64,000 nt of DNA from Thermoproteota archaeon (GCA_030550235.1 JAUQPU010000001.1:317068-381067), one strand, 5' to 3'; positions 1 to 8,610 are shown, counted from the first letter of the stretch. The notes: a model not told the origin generated them from the letters alone. Numbers and translations are program-made.

Positions 1-841
1 TGAAGTGCTCAAATGGGACTATTGTGAAGCTGTACCTGGCGACAAGGTAGACTCCAGCCTTAACCATAGTTGCTGCATGTATTAGCGCTGAGACCGGTGT
101 GGGACCTTCCATGGCATCCGGGAGCCAGACGTGGAGGGGGAACTGGGCCGACTTCCCCATCGCCCCCCCGAAAGCCAGCAGTAGTATCAGCAACAGGAGG
201 CCCATCTCGACATGCCCTGCAGCTGCCCCATCCTCGATAACCTTTCTAAGCTCGCTAAACTCTAGAGTGTTGAAGGATGCAAACGTTATGAGTATTGAGG
301 CGAGAAGCAGGACATCGCCTATCCTTGTGGTAACGAAGGCCTTGATCGCAGCCTCCCTAGCCTCCCTCCGGTTGACATAGTATCCGATTAAAGCGTAGCT
401 GCATACGCCGACTATCTCCCAGCCAATGTAGAGACCGAGTAAGTTGGAGGAGGTGACTAGGAGGACCATTCCGCCTATGAAGAGTGTCATAAAGAAGAAG
501 TAGCGGCCAACACCCTCCTCATGCGACATATAACCGATCGAGTAGAGCATTATGAGCGTGCCGATTCCCGTGGCAATGAGGGCCATGATGACGGATAGAG
601 GGTCCAGTAGGATTCCTAGGCGCACCGAGCCGCCTCCTGGAAGGCTAATCCATGCGAAATCAACCGTTAGGCTCTTTCCGCCCCAGACCCTTGGAATTAG
701 TGTGAAGGTCAATAGCGCCGAGACGGCCACGACCGCCACTGAGAAAAGCTCCCCTACCCTCCTAGAGAGCTTTATCAGCCCAGGGACTAAGAAGGCAGCG
801 GAGACGGGTAGTAGCCAGATTAGCCACGCCTCAAGCATCAT
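1..841 (-). CDS. nuoL: NADH-quinone oxidoreductase subunit L (NuoL/ND5), 5' part
   Basis: Proton-pumping membrane subunit of respiratory complex I. Only the first 280 codons are in the window; the rest lies beyond base 1. The translation is a run of hydrophobic helices and contains the antiporter-family signature reading LPDAMEGPTPVSALIHAATM, followed by a conserved Lys in VKAGVYL, close to the window edge. NuoL proteins usually exceed 600 residues, so less than half is seen. Two adjacent ATG codons (841 and 838) can serve as start. An A/T-rich TATA-like box lies about 25 bases upstream, so the mRNA may be nearly leaderless. The sco gene ends 62 bases upstream. NuoL rather than NuoM or an Mrp antiporter subunit is likely from the signature but not proven without the C-terminal half. 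Confidence 0.88.
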   Translation of the reverse strand, partial: MMLEAWLIWLLPVSAAFLVPGLIKLSRRVGELFSVAVVAVSALLTFTLIPRVWGGKSLTVDFAWISLPGGGSVRLGILLDPLSVIMALIATGIGTLIMLYSIGYMSHEEGVGRYFFFMTLFIGGMVLLVTSSNLLGLYIGWEIVGVCSYALIGYYVNRREAREAAIKAFVTTRIGDVLLLASILITFASFNTLEFSELRKVIEDGAAAGHVEMGLLLLILLLAFGGAMGKSAQFPLHVWLPDAMEGPTPVSALIHAATMVKAGVYLVARYSFTIVPFEHF

Positions 842-860
842 TAGAAATTGCAAAATGTCA

Positions 861-870
861 ATATTTTAAC
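861..870 (-). promoter_or_regulatory. TATA-like box (box A) for nuoL
   Basis: The minus strand reads GTTAAAATAT, centred about 25 bases before the nuoL ATG at 841. This spacing fits an archaeal box A with transcription beginning close to the start codon. Inferred from position and base composition only. Confidence 0.4.
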
Positions 871-902
871 CCGCTTATCCGGCACAATCAAGCTACCTGG
901 GT

Positions 903-1511
903 CTAAGAGATCCTCTCCAGACATTCTCTAAAATCTTCTACACTCATCTCGGGTGTCAAGATGTATTGGAGGACGTGGTCGCGGTCGGCCACGTATATGA
1001 CTGCACTATGGCTGACGTAGTAGAACTCACCAGCCTTTTCAGCCGACTCATAATCCTCAACCCTTGCCACACCATACAATCTCCAAACCCTCCCTAACTC
1101 TTCAAGCTCACCCGTAAGAGCTATCGCCCCGGGGTAGTACTGCGAGACCCACTTAGCGAGTATTGGAGGTGTGTCACGAGCCGGGTCGACTGTTATGAAG
1201 ATGACGGCGAACTCGTCGGCCTTACCGCCCAGACTTTTCAGAGAATCCGCTATCTTCCTCATAGCCAGAGGGCAAATATCTGGACAGTTTGTATAACCGA
1301 AGAAAAGTATTACAGGTCTGCCCTTAACTGTGCTAAGGCTGAAGCTCCTATTGTACTGGTCCAGTAGCGTAAAGTCTGGCAGACGCTTGCCTCCCGTTAC
1401 TTTAAGGGTCTCATGCTCTTGAGGCGAGAAGATCGGAAGCGATAGAATAAGAAGGGTGGGGAGAGCTATAACGAATAAAAGCGCCACAATCCAAAAGCTT
1501 CTACTTATCAT
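903..1511 (-). CDS. Sco1/SenC family copper chaperone
   Basis: Thioredoxin-fold protein that delivers copper to respiratory copper sites, usually the CuA centre of cytochrome oxidase. The 202 residues start with a membrane anchor (about residues 8-28) and then a Sco domain. The copper site is visible: TNCPDIC supplies Cys76 and Cys80, and His168 in YVSHSAV is the third ligand. Length is normal. The ATG start overlaps the stop of the upstream copper-oxidase gene by 4 bases, so the two are translationally coupled. That pairing suggests it metallates the NirK-like protein or a terminal oxidase encoded elsewhere. Confidence 0.9.
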   Translation of the reverse strand: MISRSFWIVALLFVIALPTLLILSLPIFSPQEHETLKVTGGKRLPDFTLLDQYNRSFSLSTVKGRPVILFFGYTNCPDICPLAMRKIADSLKSLGGKADEFAVIFITVDPARDTPPILAKWVSQYYPGAIALTGELEELGRVWRLYGVARVEDYESAEKAGEFYYVSHSAVIYVADRDHVLQYILTPEMSVEDFRECLERIS

Positions 1512-2995
1512 CGGGGGCGCTTCTCACTCCTGCTCAGCAGCACCACAGAAAATATAATGCCCAAGCCCAATAGGAATGCTAGAAGGGAGGTCAAGTCTAA
1601 TACTGGTCCTCCACCCCCGCCGAATGCGGCTGCCTTGTAGACGATTAACTTACCCATCATATATGGGTGTATACCGCAGATGTAGCTATAGTTTCCCTCT
1701 TTTGTGAATGTATACGAATATTGGTCGGCGTTCTTCAATATTTCTGATGCGAAGCTCTCCGGCCCAGCTGTCACTGCTATGTTATGTTGGCCAGTGACTT
1801 CTCCAGAGCCTATGCTTAAGACATCATCGTTTATCCAGACAACCTTTGAGCCAACCGGGACACTGGCAACCTTGGGGTAGAAGCTGTTACCCACTATACG
1901 TACCACCACTGGTTCCCCGGGTATGAAGGTCTTTGGCTCTGCAATATCCTCCGGAGAAGGCTCAAAGGGGGCGATAATCCTCTTAATGTCTTGTATCTGG
2001 GCTGGAGGAGGGCCGTTAGGGAGTATCACGTTGGCCCTCTCATTATCGATTTTAGAAGAGATGTAGCCAGCCGATCCTTTGAGCGTCTGTGTTCCGAAGG
2101 CGTGGGTAACCATCAGGAAGTTTCCCTCGGATGGCACACGCCACTCTATGACGTAGGAGTCTGTAGGCCCAACAGTCACTGTCTGGAGCCCCTTCTCAAC
2201 GTTGCTGGGATTCCCCCCATGATATACGTACTCCCAAATTCCACCGACAACGTGGAAGCTTGAGACGAGGTTTGGCCCCACATTCAGGAAGTAGAACCTG
2301 ATATAGTCGCCCGGCCTGGCCTTGATCGGTTCGGTCAGATACCTGAATGCCCTCCCGTTGAACAAGACATAGATTGGATTCCCTTGAGTGAAGTCGCGAC
2401 CATTGGCATAGACCTCGTGCTGGATTAGGAAGACTCTTATGTCAGGTTCGCGTCCCAGCTCCTCCTCCAACCTGTATTTCAGCTTCTTAGGCTCTACCAC
2501 TATCATGCCGTACATACCCGCCATCGTGTGGGTGAGGATACCATGGCCGCCTGGAGCGCAGTGGTACATGTATACTCCCGGAAAGTCCGCCTTGAAGACT
2601 ATCTTCCTAGACTCGCCGGGTGGGACGCTACCCACGAAGAATGATGTCTGAGTATTGGCTGCGTGGATTGAGGCACCATGAGTGTATTTGCCCTCATTCT
2701 TAAGCTCTATTTCTATGACGTCACCTTCCTCGGCATATATGAGTGGGCCTGGCACAGTACCGTTAAAGGTCCATGCCTTCAAGACCACGCCATCGCCGAT
2801 AACGACGTCATTCTCATTAGTTACTAGGAGGAACTGCTTGTTAGGTATAACATCGGGTGGAGGGTTCCCCGGGACATCAGCGGCGTAGACTAGGTTGTTT
2901 AGGCTATAGTACTCGGCCGAGGCAGCTGAGACTATCGTAAGAGATGCGAGGAGAAGAGCTAGACTATATCCTGCTAGCTTAGTCCACAAAGCCAT
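1508..2995 (-). CDS. NirK-like multicopper protein with C-terminal cupredoxin domain and membrane anchor
   Basis: Exported copper protein of about 495 residues (numbering from the TTG at 2998; the adjacent ATG at 2995 is the likelier start). A signal peptide covers about residues 1-28. Two cupredoxin domains resemble copper nitrite reductase: type-1 copper ligands His107, Cys147, His157 and Met162, and type-2 ligands His112, His146 and His299. The two catalytic residues of nitrite reductases are absent: the position of Asp98 is Ser110, and that of His255 is Ile254. A third, plastocyanin-like domain (about 365-455) has His405, Cys441, His444 and Met447/448, so it could carry another electron-transfer copper. 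A transmembrane helix at about 470-489 anchors the C terminus. It is paired with sco and faces a CxxC regulator. It may be a nitrite reductase variant or a different copper oxidase. Confidence 0.8.
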   Translation of the reverse strand: MALWTKLAGYSLALLLASLTIVSAASAEYYSLNNLVYAADVPGNPPPDVIPNKQFLLVTNENDVVIGDGVVLKAWTFNGTVPGPLIYAEEGDVIEIELKNEGKYTHGASIHAANTQTSFFVGSVPPGESRKIVFKADFPGVYMYHCAPGGHGILTHTMAGMYGMIVVEPKKLKYRLEEELGREPDIRVFLIQHEVYANGRDFTQGNPIYVLFNGRAFRYLTEPIKARPGDYIRFYFLNVGPNLVSSFHVVGGIWEYVYHGGNPSNVEKGLQTVTVGPTDSYVIEWRVPSEGNFLMVTHAFGTQTLKGSAGYISSKIDNERANVILPNGPPPAQIQDIKRIIAPFEPSPEDIAEPKTFIPGEPVVVRIVGNSFYPKVASVPVGSKVVWINDDVLSIGSGEVTGQHNIAVTAGPESFASEILKNADQYSYTFTKEGNYSYICGIHPYMMGKLIVYKAAAFGGGGGPVLDLTSLLAFLLGLGIIFSVVLLSRSEKRPR

Positions 2996-3166
2996 CAACT
3001 CGATCTATTATGGTGGAGGCAGAGAATTAGCTGTGAATGGAAACAGTAATTCAACTTTCTTGCTACTTTTTGCATATTTTTGTATAAAGTTTCATAAATT
3101 ACCGGCTTAGAAGTTCTTATACAAGTTGAAGAGTCTTTAATAACCTCTCTATAGGGTTTGGTTCAG

Positions 3167-3817
3167 ATGCCGCGAACACCTCTCCGTACTCTCATCCTCA
3201 TAAAAGATTCAGACTGTAAGGTATGCCGCCTCTTTGAAGAAGGAAGCATTGAAGGTGTATTCAAGCATTTGAGATGTGGTGAAACTACCTCCACCCATTT
3301 GATTCAGATGACACGTAGGAGGCGGTCAGATGGCGCTAAGCTGCAACTGCGTGGTGTCTCGGCGTACCGCATGTCAGCTGGATTATACCTCATAGAATCA
3401 CCGAGCTGCACCGCCTGCAAGGTTATTTCGAGCTCCCCATCAATACCCCGGCAGGCCATTTACATCCCCCGAGTTGGCATAGTCTTCAACCTCCTCACAC
3501 CAGGCCCTAGGGTGTCAAAGAAGATTGTAGAGAGGCTGACCTACGCGGGGAAGGATGTCCAAGTAATTGAGGAGACACAATTCTTACTGCCCCGCGTCCT
3601 CACGGATCGGCAATATATGGTACTGGTCACGGCGATAAGGATGGGGTACCTCAACACTCCGAGGGAGGTGTCTCTCTCAGAGCTCTCCTCTGCAGTCGGC
3701 CTCTCAAAATCCACAGTGTATAAGCATTTGAAGGCTGCCCTTAAGAAACTAGCTCTAGAGGCTTATCTCCAGTACGAGCCTACACGAGGGCAGCGTAGAG
3801 TATCATTAATATATTGA
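3167..3817 (+). CDS. Bat-type HTH transcriptional regulator with two CxxC motifs
   Basis: Predicted DNA-binding regulator of 216 residues. The C-terminal part (about 150-205) is a bacterio-opsin-activator-type HTH domain: LTDRQYMVLVTA, then VSLSELSSAVGLSKSTVYKH. The N-terminal part is not a known sensor domain to me but has a duplicated look, with DSDCKVC (Cys17, Cys20) and SPSCTAC (Cys81, Cys84), plus Cys37. Such pairs could bind a metal or act as a redox switch. It is divergently transcribed from the NirK-like/sco operon, with about 170 bases between them, so regulation of those copper genes is a reasonable inference. A TTG at 3158 in the same frame is an alternative start; ATG 3167 is preferred. 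Confidence 0.75.
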   Translation: MPRTPLRTLILIKDSDCKVCRLFEEGSIEGVFKHLRCGETTSTHLIQMTRRRRSDGAKLQLRGVSAYRMSAGLYLIESPSCTACKVISSSPSIPRQAIYIPRVGIVFNLLTPGPRVSKKIVERLTYAGKDVQVIEETQFLLPRVLTDRQYMVLVTAIRMGYLNTPREVSLSELSSAVGLSKSTVYKHLKAALKKLALEAYLQYEPTRGQRRVSLIY

Positions 3818-3839
3818 TGATAAGCCATCTTGTAGCGTT

Positions 3840-4508
3840 ATGAGGATACTTCAAGTTAGTGATATTCATGGCTCAAGAAGAGGCGCGGCTATGGTTGGTA
3901 AGAAGGCTGTGAGTGTCGGCGCGGAACTCGTGCTTGTTGTGGGCGACATTACTAATTTCGGCGATGTCGAGGAGGCTGAAAGTATTCTCTCCACAATCTT
4001 TAGTGAGGCAAAAATACCTGTTGCCTTCGTGCCCGGTAACTGCGATCCACCTCAGCTACTGAGCCACAACCCGAAAACCGAGAATCTCATCAATATTCAC
4101 GCGAAGAGACGCAACATCTTGGGGTACGAGTTCGTCGGCTTAGGTGGGAGTAGGCACACGCCACACAGAGGCACATGGATTGAATTTAGCGAGGAGGAAC
4201 TGGACGAGATGCTGTCAAGCATTAAGGCTGAGGACCTGAGGAACTGGGTTCTCGTCTCTCACAATCCCCCCAGCGGCGTTGAGGCCTCAAAAGCAGGCTC
4301 AGGCGTCGATCTTGGAAGCATCTCGATCAGAAGGTTTGTTGAACATTATAAGCCAATGGTGGTGTGCTGCGGACATGTCCATGAAGCAAGGAGCATATCG
4401 CATCTAAGCGGTATACCCGTTGTAAACGCTGGGCCGGTGAAGGATGGTTACTGCGCGGTCTTAGAGCTGCATGAGGGTCACGCTCACGCGCAGCTAGACA
4501 CCCTCTAA
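3840..4508 (+). CDS. calcineurin-like metallophosphoesterase
   Basis: Binuclear-metal phosphoesterase of 222 residues. All family motifs are present: DIHG near residue 8, GDITNF near 38, GNCD (the usual GNHD with Cys in place of His) near 66, SHNPP near 140 and CGHVHE near 177. The Cys replacing the usual His, which acts in leaving-group protonation in many members, is worth noting but occurs in some small archaeal phosphoesterases. The substrate cannot be told. Its 3' end overlaps the convergent cbiX stop by 4 bases. Confidence 0.85.
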   Translation: MRILQVSDIHGSRRGAAMVGKKAVSVGAELVLVVGDITNFGDVEEAESILSTIFSEAKIPVAFVPGNCDPPQLLSHNPKTENLINIHAKRRNILGYEFVGLGGSRHTPHRGTWIEFSEEELDEMLSSIKAEDLRNWVLVSHNPPSGVEASKAGSGVDLGSISIRRFVEHYKPMVVCCGHVHEARSISHLSGIPVVNAGPVKDGYCAVLELHEGHAHAQLDTL

Positions 4509-5002
4509 ACAATACGTCTACCATCTAGTGCCTTCTCGATTTGGCCTAACAGGAACAAGGCGGTATCTCTCGGGTCAATAGGCCAAACATAGATTATGGG
4601 CTTCTCACAACTTAGCCTTGCCTCCTCGATGGTTGAGGGTATCTCATCCTCAGAGTGGTGGCCTCCACGTGTCAACATGACCGTAGACACAACTATTACA
4701 TCAACATCAGACTTGCAGGCCTCTTTAAGCGCCTCAAGCAGGGTGGGTTTGCAGAACTCATTAAAAGCAATCCAGACATTTGCGAACTTACCTATCCTCT
4801 TCAACTCATTCCCAATCTCCATTAGCCCGTAGAAGTAAGGGTCGTTCTCTGGTGTCCTACTCCAGGAGGATATCTCCTCTTCTAGTCGCTTGAAACGGGC
4901 ATCTTCAATCGCTGTCCTCCGTCTCGCCATGAGCTCAAAGTACTCACCCAAAATTTCTCGCGGTATGTCTTTTGGCAGCTCACCATGCCCAACCAGCACC
5001 AC
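4505..5002 (-). CDS. CbiX-like sirohydrochlorin chelatase family protein
   Basis: Small class II chelatase-like protein, 165 residues. These enzymes insert Co or Fe into sirohydrochlorin on the way to cobalamin or siroheme. The N terminus reads MVLVGHGE, with the first metal-site His, and the second site is in TRGGHHSEDEIP near residue 115. The length is somewhat above the 120-145 residues of the smallest archaeal CbiX. A B12-dependent ribonucleotide reductase is encoded at the other end of the window, so a cobalt route would have a use here. The metal specificity cannot be read from sequence. Confidence 0.72.
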   Translation of the reverse strand: MVLVGHGELPKDIPREILGEYFELMARRRTAIEDARFKRLEEEISSWSRTPENDPYFYGLMEIGNELKRIGKFANVWIAFNEFCKPTLLEALKEACKSDVDVIVVSTVMLTRGGHHSEDEIPSTIEEARLSCEKPIIYVWPIDPRDTALFLLGQIEKALDGRRIV

Positions 5003-5058
5003 TCCAATCCTAGGACCTTGTCCTTAACTCATCCAACCACCATTAAAGTCCCGCTATC

Positions 5059-6645
5059 CTAGCTGGGTGCAGACTCATAGGACTCCTCCGCCTCCTCAGC
5101 CTCAAGTCTTTCAACCTCTTTCACCATTTCATCAGTGACCCCAATCTTCTTTAATAGCCCCCTTATATCCGGGGGCTCCATATCGGCGAGTTCGGCTGAG
5201 AACTTCGCAATCTTTGGAAGATACTTGGCGTAAATGTTGAGCCTCTTCTTTACTGCCTCTCCTTTCTCAAGCCTGCTCAAATAGTTCCTGAGATGTCTTG
5301 CACATTCTCTAACTGCAAGGGTTAACTCTCTCTCAATTTCGGGTCTGTCTGCTATCGCCTCCTTCCCCACAGTCTTGTAGGGTATCTTTGGGGAGCAGAT
5401 ACTCGTGATGACGGCCAAAGGAGCTAGTTTAGGAACCTTGTATGCGGCCCAATCCACTCTCTCAGATATCACCTTCCAAGATACATCCGCTCTCTCATCA
5501 TAAAGGAGAGGAATCTTGTTTGCGAATCTGTATAGGTGGATATCTTCTGACAGGGGTATATTCCCACCCCAGGCCACAGCCACCTCCACAATGAAGGGTA
5601 TTCCGGAGTAGCTTGAAGGTGGCCTCTGAACTATATGGTAAAACTCGGGCTTGAGAAGAGACTTTACACCGGCCTCGAGGAATGAGACGCCCACTGGCGA
5701 TAGGGAGGTGGTGTCGGGCGCGCGGAAGCCCTGATAATTCTTCATCACACCTACAAGCCTCGCTATCTGCTCATGCGTCAAGTCAGAGGGCCTAGTCTGT
5801 GGGTCTATCTCTGCAAGCTTAAGCACCTCAAGGGCTGTTTTCTCACCCACCCTCTGAAACTCCTCGATAAGCATCCTCAAGACGCTTCTCGCCTTTGTAT
5901 CGCTCGCAATCCTGCTTACCGTCTCCGCATCAACACCCTGTGGGTGTGGCTTAGCCTCTTTAGGAGGTTCAGGAACTTGGCCGGTTACGCGCTTAAAGAA
6001 GTAGAAGCGGCCTTTCGGATCTATGAATGAGATGTTCGCGTGAGGATTGATGAGGGATGTCATCGCTAGGTATTCTATTATCTTTGACTTGCTCGTGCTA
6101 TAGTCTGCCTCTAAGGTGAAATCTACGATTGTGCCACGCCAACCCATCTTATTCTCGACTACTCTCCTCTCTATAACGCGCGGCTCATTCGAAACAATAT
6201 CAATCATTAACTCATACTCGAATATTTTTGCCCCACCTCTGCTGGATGTCACCTTGAATGACCTGTTGGTGGTTATTTGACCGTATAGGAGCGCCATGGT
6301 CCCTCCTACTCCGAACGTGCCCCTTGACTGCTTGAAGCCGTATTTGCTTCCGAAGAGAATTGTTCCAAAGGCCTTGGGGATGTAGTCGCCGTCTACACCT
6401 ATTCCGTTATCCCTGACGATCAGTCGGTATATCTCGTTTCCACTATCACTCACTGCCCCCTCGGAGTAAAGTTCGACCGAGATCTCGGGAAGTATCCTCC
6501 CTATCTCGCAGGCGTCCAGAGAGTTTTCAACAAGCTCCCTGATACTCATGTATAGCGACCTGGCGGGGCTACTGAAGCCCGCGATATCCCTGTTACGGTA
6601 GAAGAAGTCCGCTGGCGAGATCTGTTCGAACTTTACTTCAACCAT
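5059..6645 (-). CDS. top6B: type II DNA topoisomerase VI subunit B
   Basis: ATPase subunit of topoisomerase VI, which relaxes and decatenates DNA as an A2B2 complex. 528 residues, normal length. The GHKL ATP-binding fold is clear: RELVENSLDAC (catalytic Glu, Mg-binding Asn), DNGIGV, and the lid GTFGVGG. An H2TH segment and the transducer domain follow. The C terminus is acidic and Glu-rich. Subunit A, which carries the DNA-cleaving Tyr and often lies next to B in archaea, is not in this window; the neighbours are a KH-domain gene and cbiX. Confidence 0.95.
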   Translation of the reverse strand: MVEVKFEQISPADFFYRNRDIAGFSSPARSLYMSIRELVENSLDACEIGRILPEISVELYSEGAVSDSGNEIYRLIVRDNGIGVDGDYIPKAFGTILFGSKYGFKQSRGTFGVGGTMALLYGQITTNRSFKVTSSRGGAKIFEYELMIDIVSNEPRVIERRVVENKMGWRGTIVDFTLEADYSTSKSKIIEYLAMTSLINPHANISFIDPKGRFYFFKRVTGQVPEPPKEAKPHPQGVDAETVSRIASDTKARSVLRMLIEEFQRVGEKTALEVLKLAEIDPQTRPSDLTHEQIARLVGVMKNYQGFRAPDTTSLSPVGVSFLEAGVKSLLKPEFYHIVQRPPSSYSGIPFIVEVAVAWGGNIPLSEDIHLYRFANKIPLLYDERADVSWKVISERVDWAAYKVPKLAPLAVITSICSPKIPYKTVGKEAIADRPEIERELTLAVRECARHLRNYLSRLEKGEAVKKRLNIYAKYLPKIAKFSAELADMEPPDIRGLLKKIGVTDEMVKEVERLEAEEAEESYESAPS

Positions 6646-6751
6646 CTATATCTATCTTTTCCTACCTCCTAATAGACTCATGCCCCAATTCGGCATGGAT
6701 AATGTCTAAGGGGAATGGCACGAAGCAGTTTTTGATGAGACCTGAAGGCTG

Positions 6752-7318
6752 CTAGTACATACGTTTAAACTTCCTCTTCTGGGCATATCCGTCTAGGAAC
6801 TTATAGACCGAGCTATGCGGCGCCCCGTTGATAAGCATCTCAACTGCCTCCCTAGCCGCCTCCACGTCTCCAGTACTCCCAATAATGGCGACTGTGTTGT
6901 GTCCCACGGAGACGTAGACGTGTGCCGTCTCCTCTATTATCCTCCGTGTCTTTCCCCCAGTCCCAATTATCCTAGCCTTGATCCTGGTATTATCCTCCTT
7001 ATCTTTCCCTGTGTAGGGGGATAAATCAATCACCGACAAGACCATCTCGTCCTGAGCAAGTGTCAGCGCCCTCTCGGGGCTGAAGCCTAGCCCGATGGCC
7101 TCAACCACGTCTCTAGCTTTAAACAGGTTTACAGGGTCCCAACTCTTTGAAGTGTCTGATCGCGGTGTAATCTCCACAATCCCCTCTCCCGAGTCTACTT
7201 TAAGTGAGACGTTCAATCTCTCCTCAATCTCCTTCTTGACGCTTCCTCCACTCCCTATCAAGACAGGGAGCCTCTCGAGCGGGATTCGCGCTATGAAACG
7301 GGTCTGGGGGGTTGACAA
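6752..7318 (-). CDS. KH-domain RNA-binding protein, Pno1/Dim2-like ribosome assembly factor
   Basis: Protein of 188 residues with two KH domains. The first GxxG loop is GSGG near residue 23; the second is GTGG near residue 125, followed by the typical KTRRIIEE helix. The C-terminal segment NGAPHSSVYKFLDGY matches the conserved tail of archaeal Dim2/Pno1 proteins. In archaea and eukaryotes these bind the 3' end of pre-16S/18S rRNA during small-subunit maturation. It stands between top6B and scpB, with about 50 bases on the scpB side. Confidence 0.88.
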   Translation of the reverse strand: MSTPQTRFIARIPLERLPVLIGSGGSVKKEIEERLNVSLKVDSGEGIVEITPRSDTSKSWDPVNLFKARDVVEAIGLGFSPERALTLAQDEMVLSVIDLSPYTGKDKEDNTRIKARIIGTGGKTRRIIEETAHVYVSVGHNTVAIIGSTGDVEAAREAVEMLINGAPHSSVYKFLDGYAQKRKFKRMY

Positions 7319-7367
7319 CTCCTAACCACCTATTTAGCTGGTAATTGATAGATTTATTCCTCCCGTC

Positions 7368-7952
7368 CTACTTTTTCTCTTCCTGCCCAGGCGGCTGCTG
7401 GCTGCTTGAGGAGGGCATAACCTCCTGTATCTTCCGCCGTATTGCGGAGGGGTTATCCTCTACACCCAGAAGCTCTGCAAAGAGCCTACTCGTCTTAAGC
7501 AGTGAGGACCGCCCCTTTCTCTCAATCTCTACGAGCCCTCGCTCAACAAGCTCCCTTATCTGTGTATAGGCGCGGCCTCCCCTGATAGCAGCGACGGTCG
7601 ATTTTTCTACTGGCTGATGATACGCAATAAATGATAGCGTCCTTAGGACTCCTATGCTTAGAACAGTTCTTCCCACATGTCTCTTGACAAGCGCCAGCCA
7701 CTCGGGCTTAACATGCATCATAAATCTCTCGCCCCGGAACCTAGAGATTGTAAACGCCCTGCCAGACTCCTCATACTCCCTCCTCAGCTCCTCCAAGACG
7801 GCCTCCACCCTCTTCCTACTCCTCAATCCGGATAATACCCTAAGCCGCTCAAGCGTGAGTGGCCTATCGCTTAGGAAGAGTGCTGCCTCTATCAGGGGCT
7901 TGGCCAGTGCCTCGCTCCTTCCCTCTTCTTCTGGCCTAGCTTTCTTCGACAT
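7368..7952 (-). CDS. scpB: segregation and condensation protein B (ScpB)
   Basis: Winged-helix kleisin partner of SMC, about 194 residues. The pattern matches ScpB: EAALFLSDRPLTLERL at the start, paired winged helices in the middle, and LSFIAYHQPVEKSTVAAIRG. The C terminus is Ser/Gln-rich and disordered. The start at ATG 7952 is preferred over upstream in-frame codons because a good ribosome site (GGAGGG) lies just before it. The gene overlaps the 3' end of scpA by 17 bases and is third in the smc-scpA-scpB operon. Confidence 0.85.
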   Translation of the reverse strand: MSKKARPEEEGRSEALAKPLIEAALFLSDRPLTLERLRVLSGLRSRKRVEAVLEELRREYEESGRAFTISRFRGERFMMHVKPEWLALVKRHVGRTVLSIGVLRTLSFIAYHQPVEKSTVAAIRGGRAYTQIRELVERGLVEIERKGRSSLLKTSRLFAELLGVEDNPSAIRRKIQEVMPSSSSQQPPGQEEKK

Positions 7953-8610
7953 TCTGCACCCTCCGCCTAAGGAATATTCTACCAGTCTGCTCGTCCTCGA
8001 AGAGCTCGACAGCACCTCTGCCAGCTGCGATTAGCAGAAGGATGAATCTTCTGGCGGCTTCGAGCCTATCAACGCCCTTAAAAAGCTCGATTAAGGGGAG
8101 GTTATCCACTTCGCTGAGAAGTTCCTCGAGAAATTTAATGAAATCTTCAACCTCCTCCTCGATCTTGACCAGATAGCTGTCCAGGTTTATATCTGTCTGG
8201 AGTGTCTTGGCCGCTGTCGGCGCTGTTGCCGCTGTCTCTAGGACTGCTCTGAGAGCGTTTACGATCTCTAGAATAGTTGTTCCTAGCATTCCCGGCTTGA
8301 CTGGTATGTCGATTACTGGGGGGATGAGTAGGTCGGGCTTCGGCTTGGCCTCAGGCTCTCTCGCTGGATTGAGGAGGTTCTCAGACCTCACTCGGTGGAT
8401 GTAGGAGGCGCCCCAGAGGGCAACCCCCTCTTGGGGAAGCGTGAGCTTCTCTGAGGAAACAATTTCACGGAGCTGGGAGAGCAGCGTACTAAGGTTTAGT
8501 CTAAGAATGAGGCTCTTGCTGAGAAGATGGACCGCTAGCAGGATGTGCCAGTCGATCTCCTCAGGATTGATTTTCCTCGAGCCTCGTGACGACAACTCTT
8601 GACTCACCAT
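7936..8610 (-). CDS. scpA: segregation and condensation protein A (ScpA kleisin)
   Basis: Kleisin subunit that bridges the SMC heads, about 224 residues from the ATG at 8610. The N-terminal helical part begins EEIDWHILLAVHLLSKS, and a C-terminal winged helix includes VELFEDEQTGRIFLRR. The ATG at 8610 gives the best family fit, although an in-frame start at 8658 is possible; either way the gene begins inside the 3' end of smc (50-98 base overlap), which argues for coupled translation. Sequence divergence from bacterial ScpA is large, so the assignment leans on the operon context. Confidence 0.78.
   Translation of the reverse strand: MVSQELSSRGSRKINPEEIDWHILLAVHLLSKSLILRLNLSTLLSQLREIVSSEKLTLPQEGVALWGASYIHRVRSENLLNPAREPEAKPKPDLLIPPVIDIPVKPGMLGTTILEIVNALRAVLETAATAPTAAKTLQTDINLDSYLVKIEEEVEDFIKFLEELLSEVDNLPLIELFKGVDRLEAARRFILLLIAAGRGAVELFEDEQTGRIFLRRRVQNVEES

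Noticed and set aside
3053-3091. AACTTT ... AAAGTT inverted repeat between the copper operon and its regulator
   Set aside because: Arms of only 6 bases around a 27-base A/T-rich spacer are expected by chance; kept only as a note.
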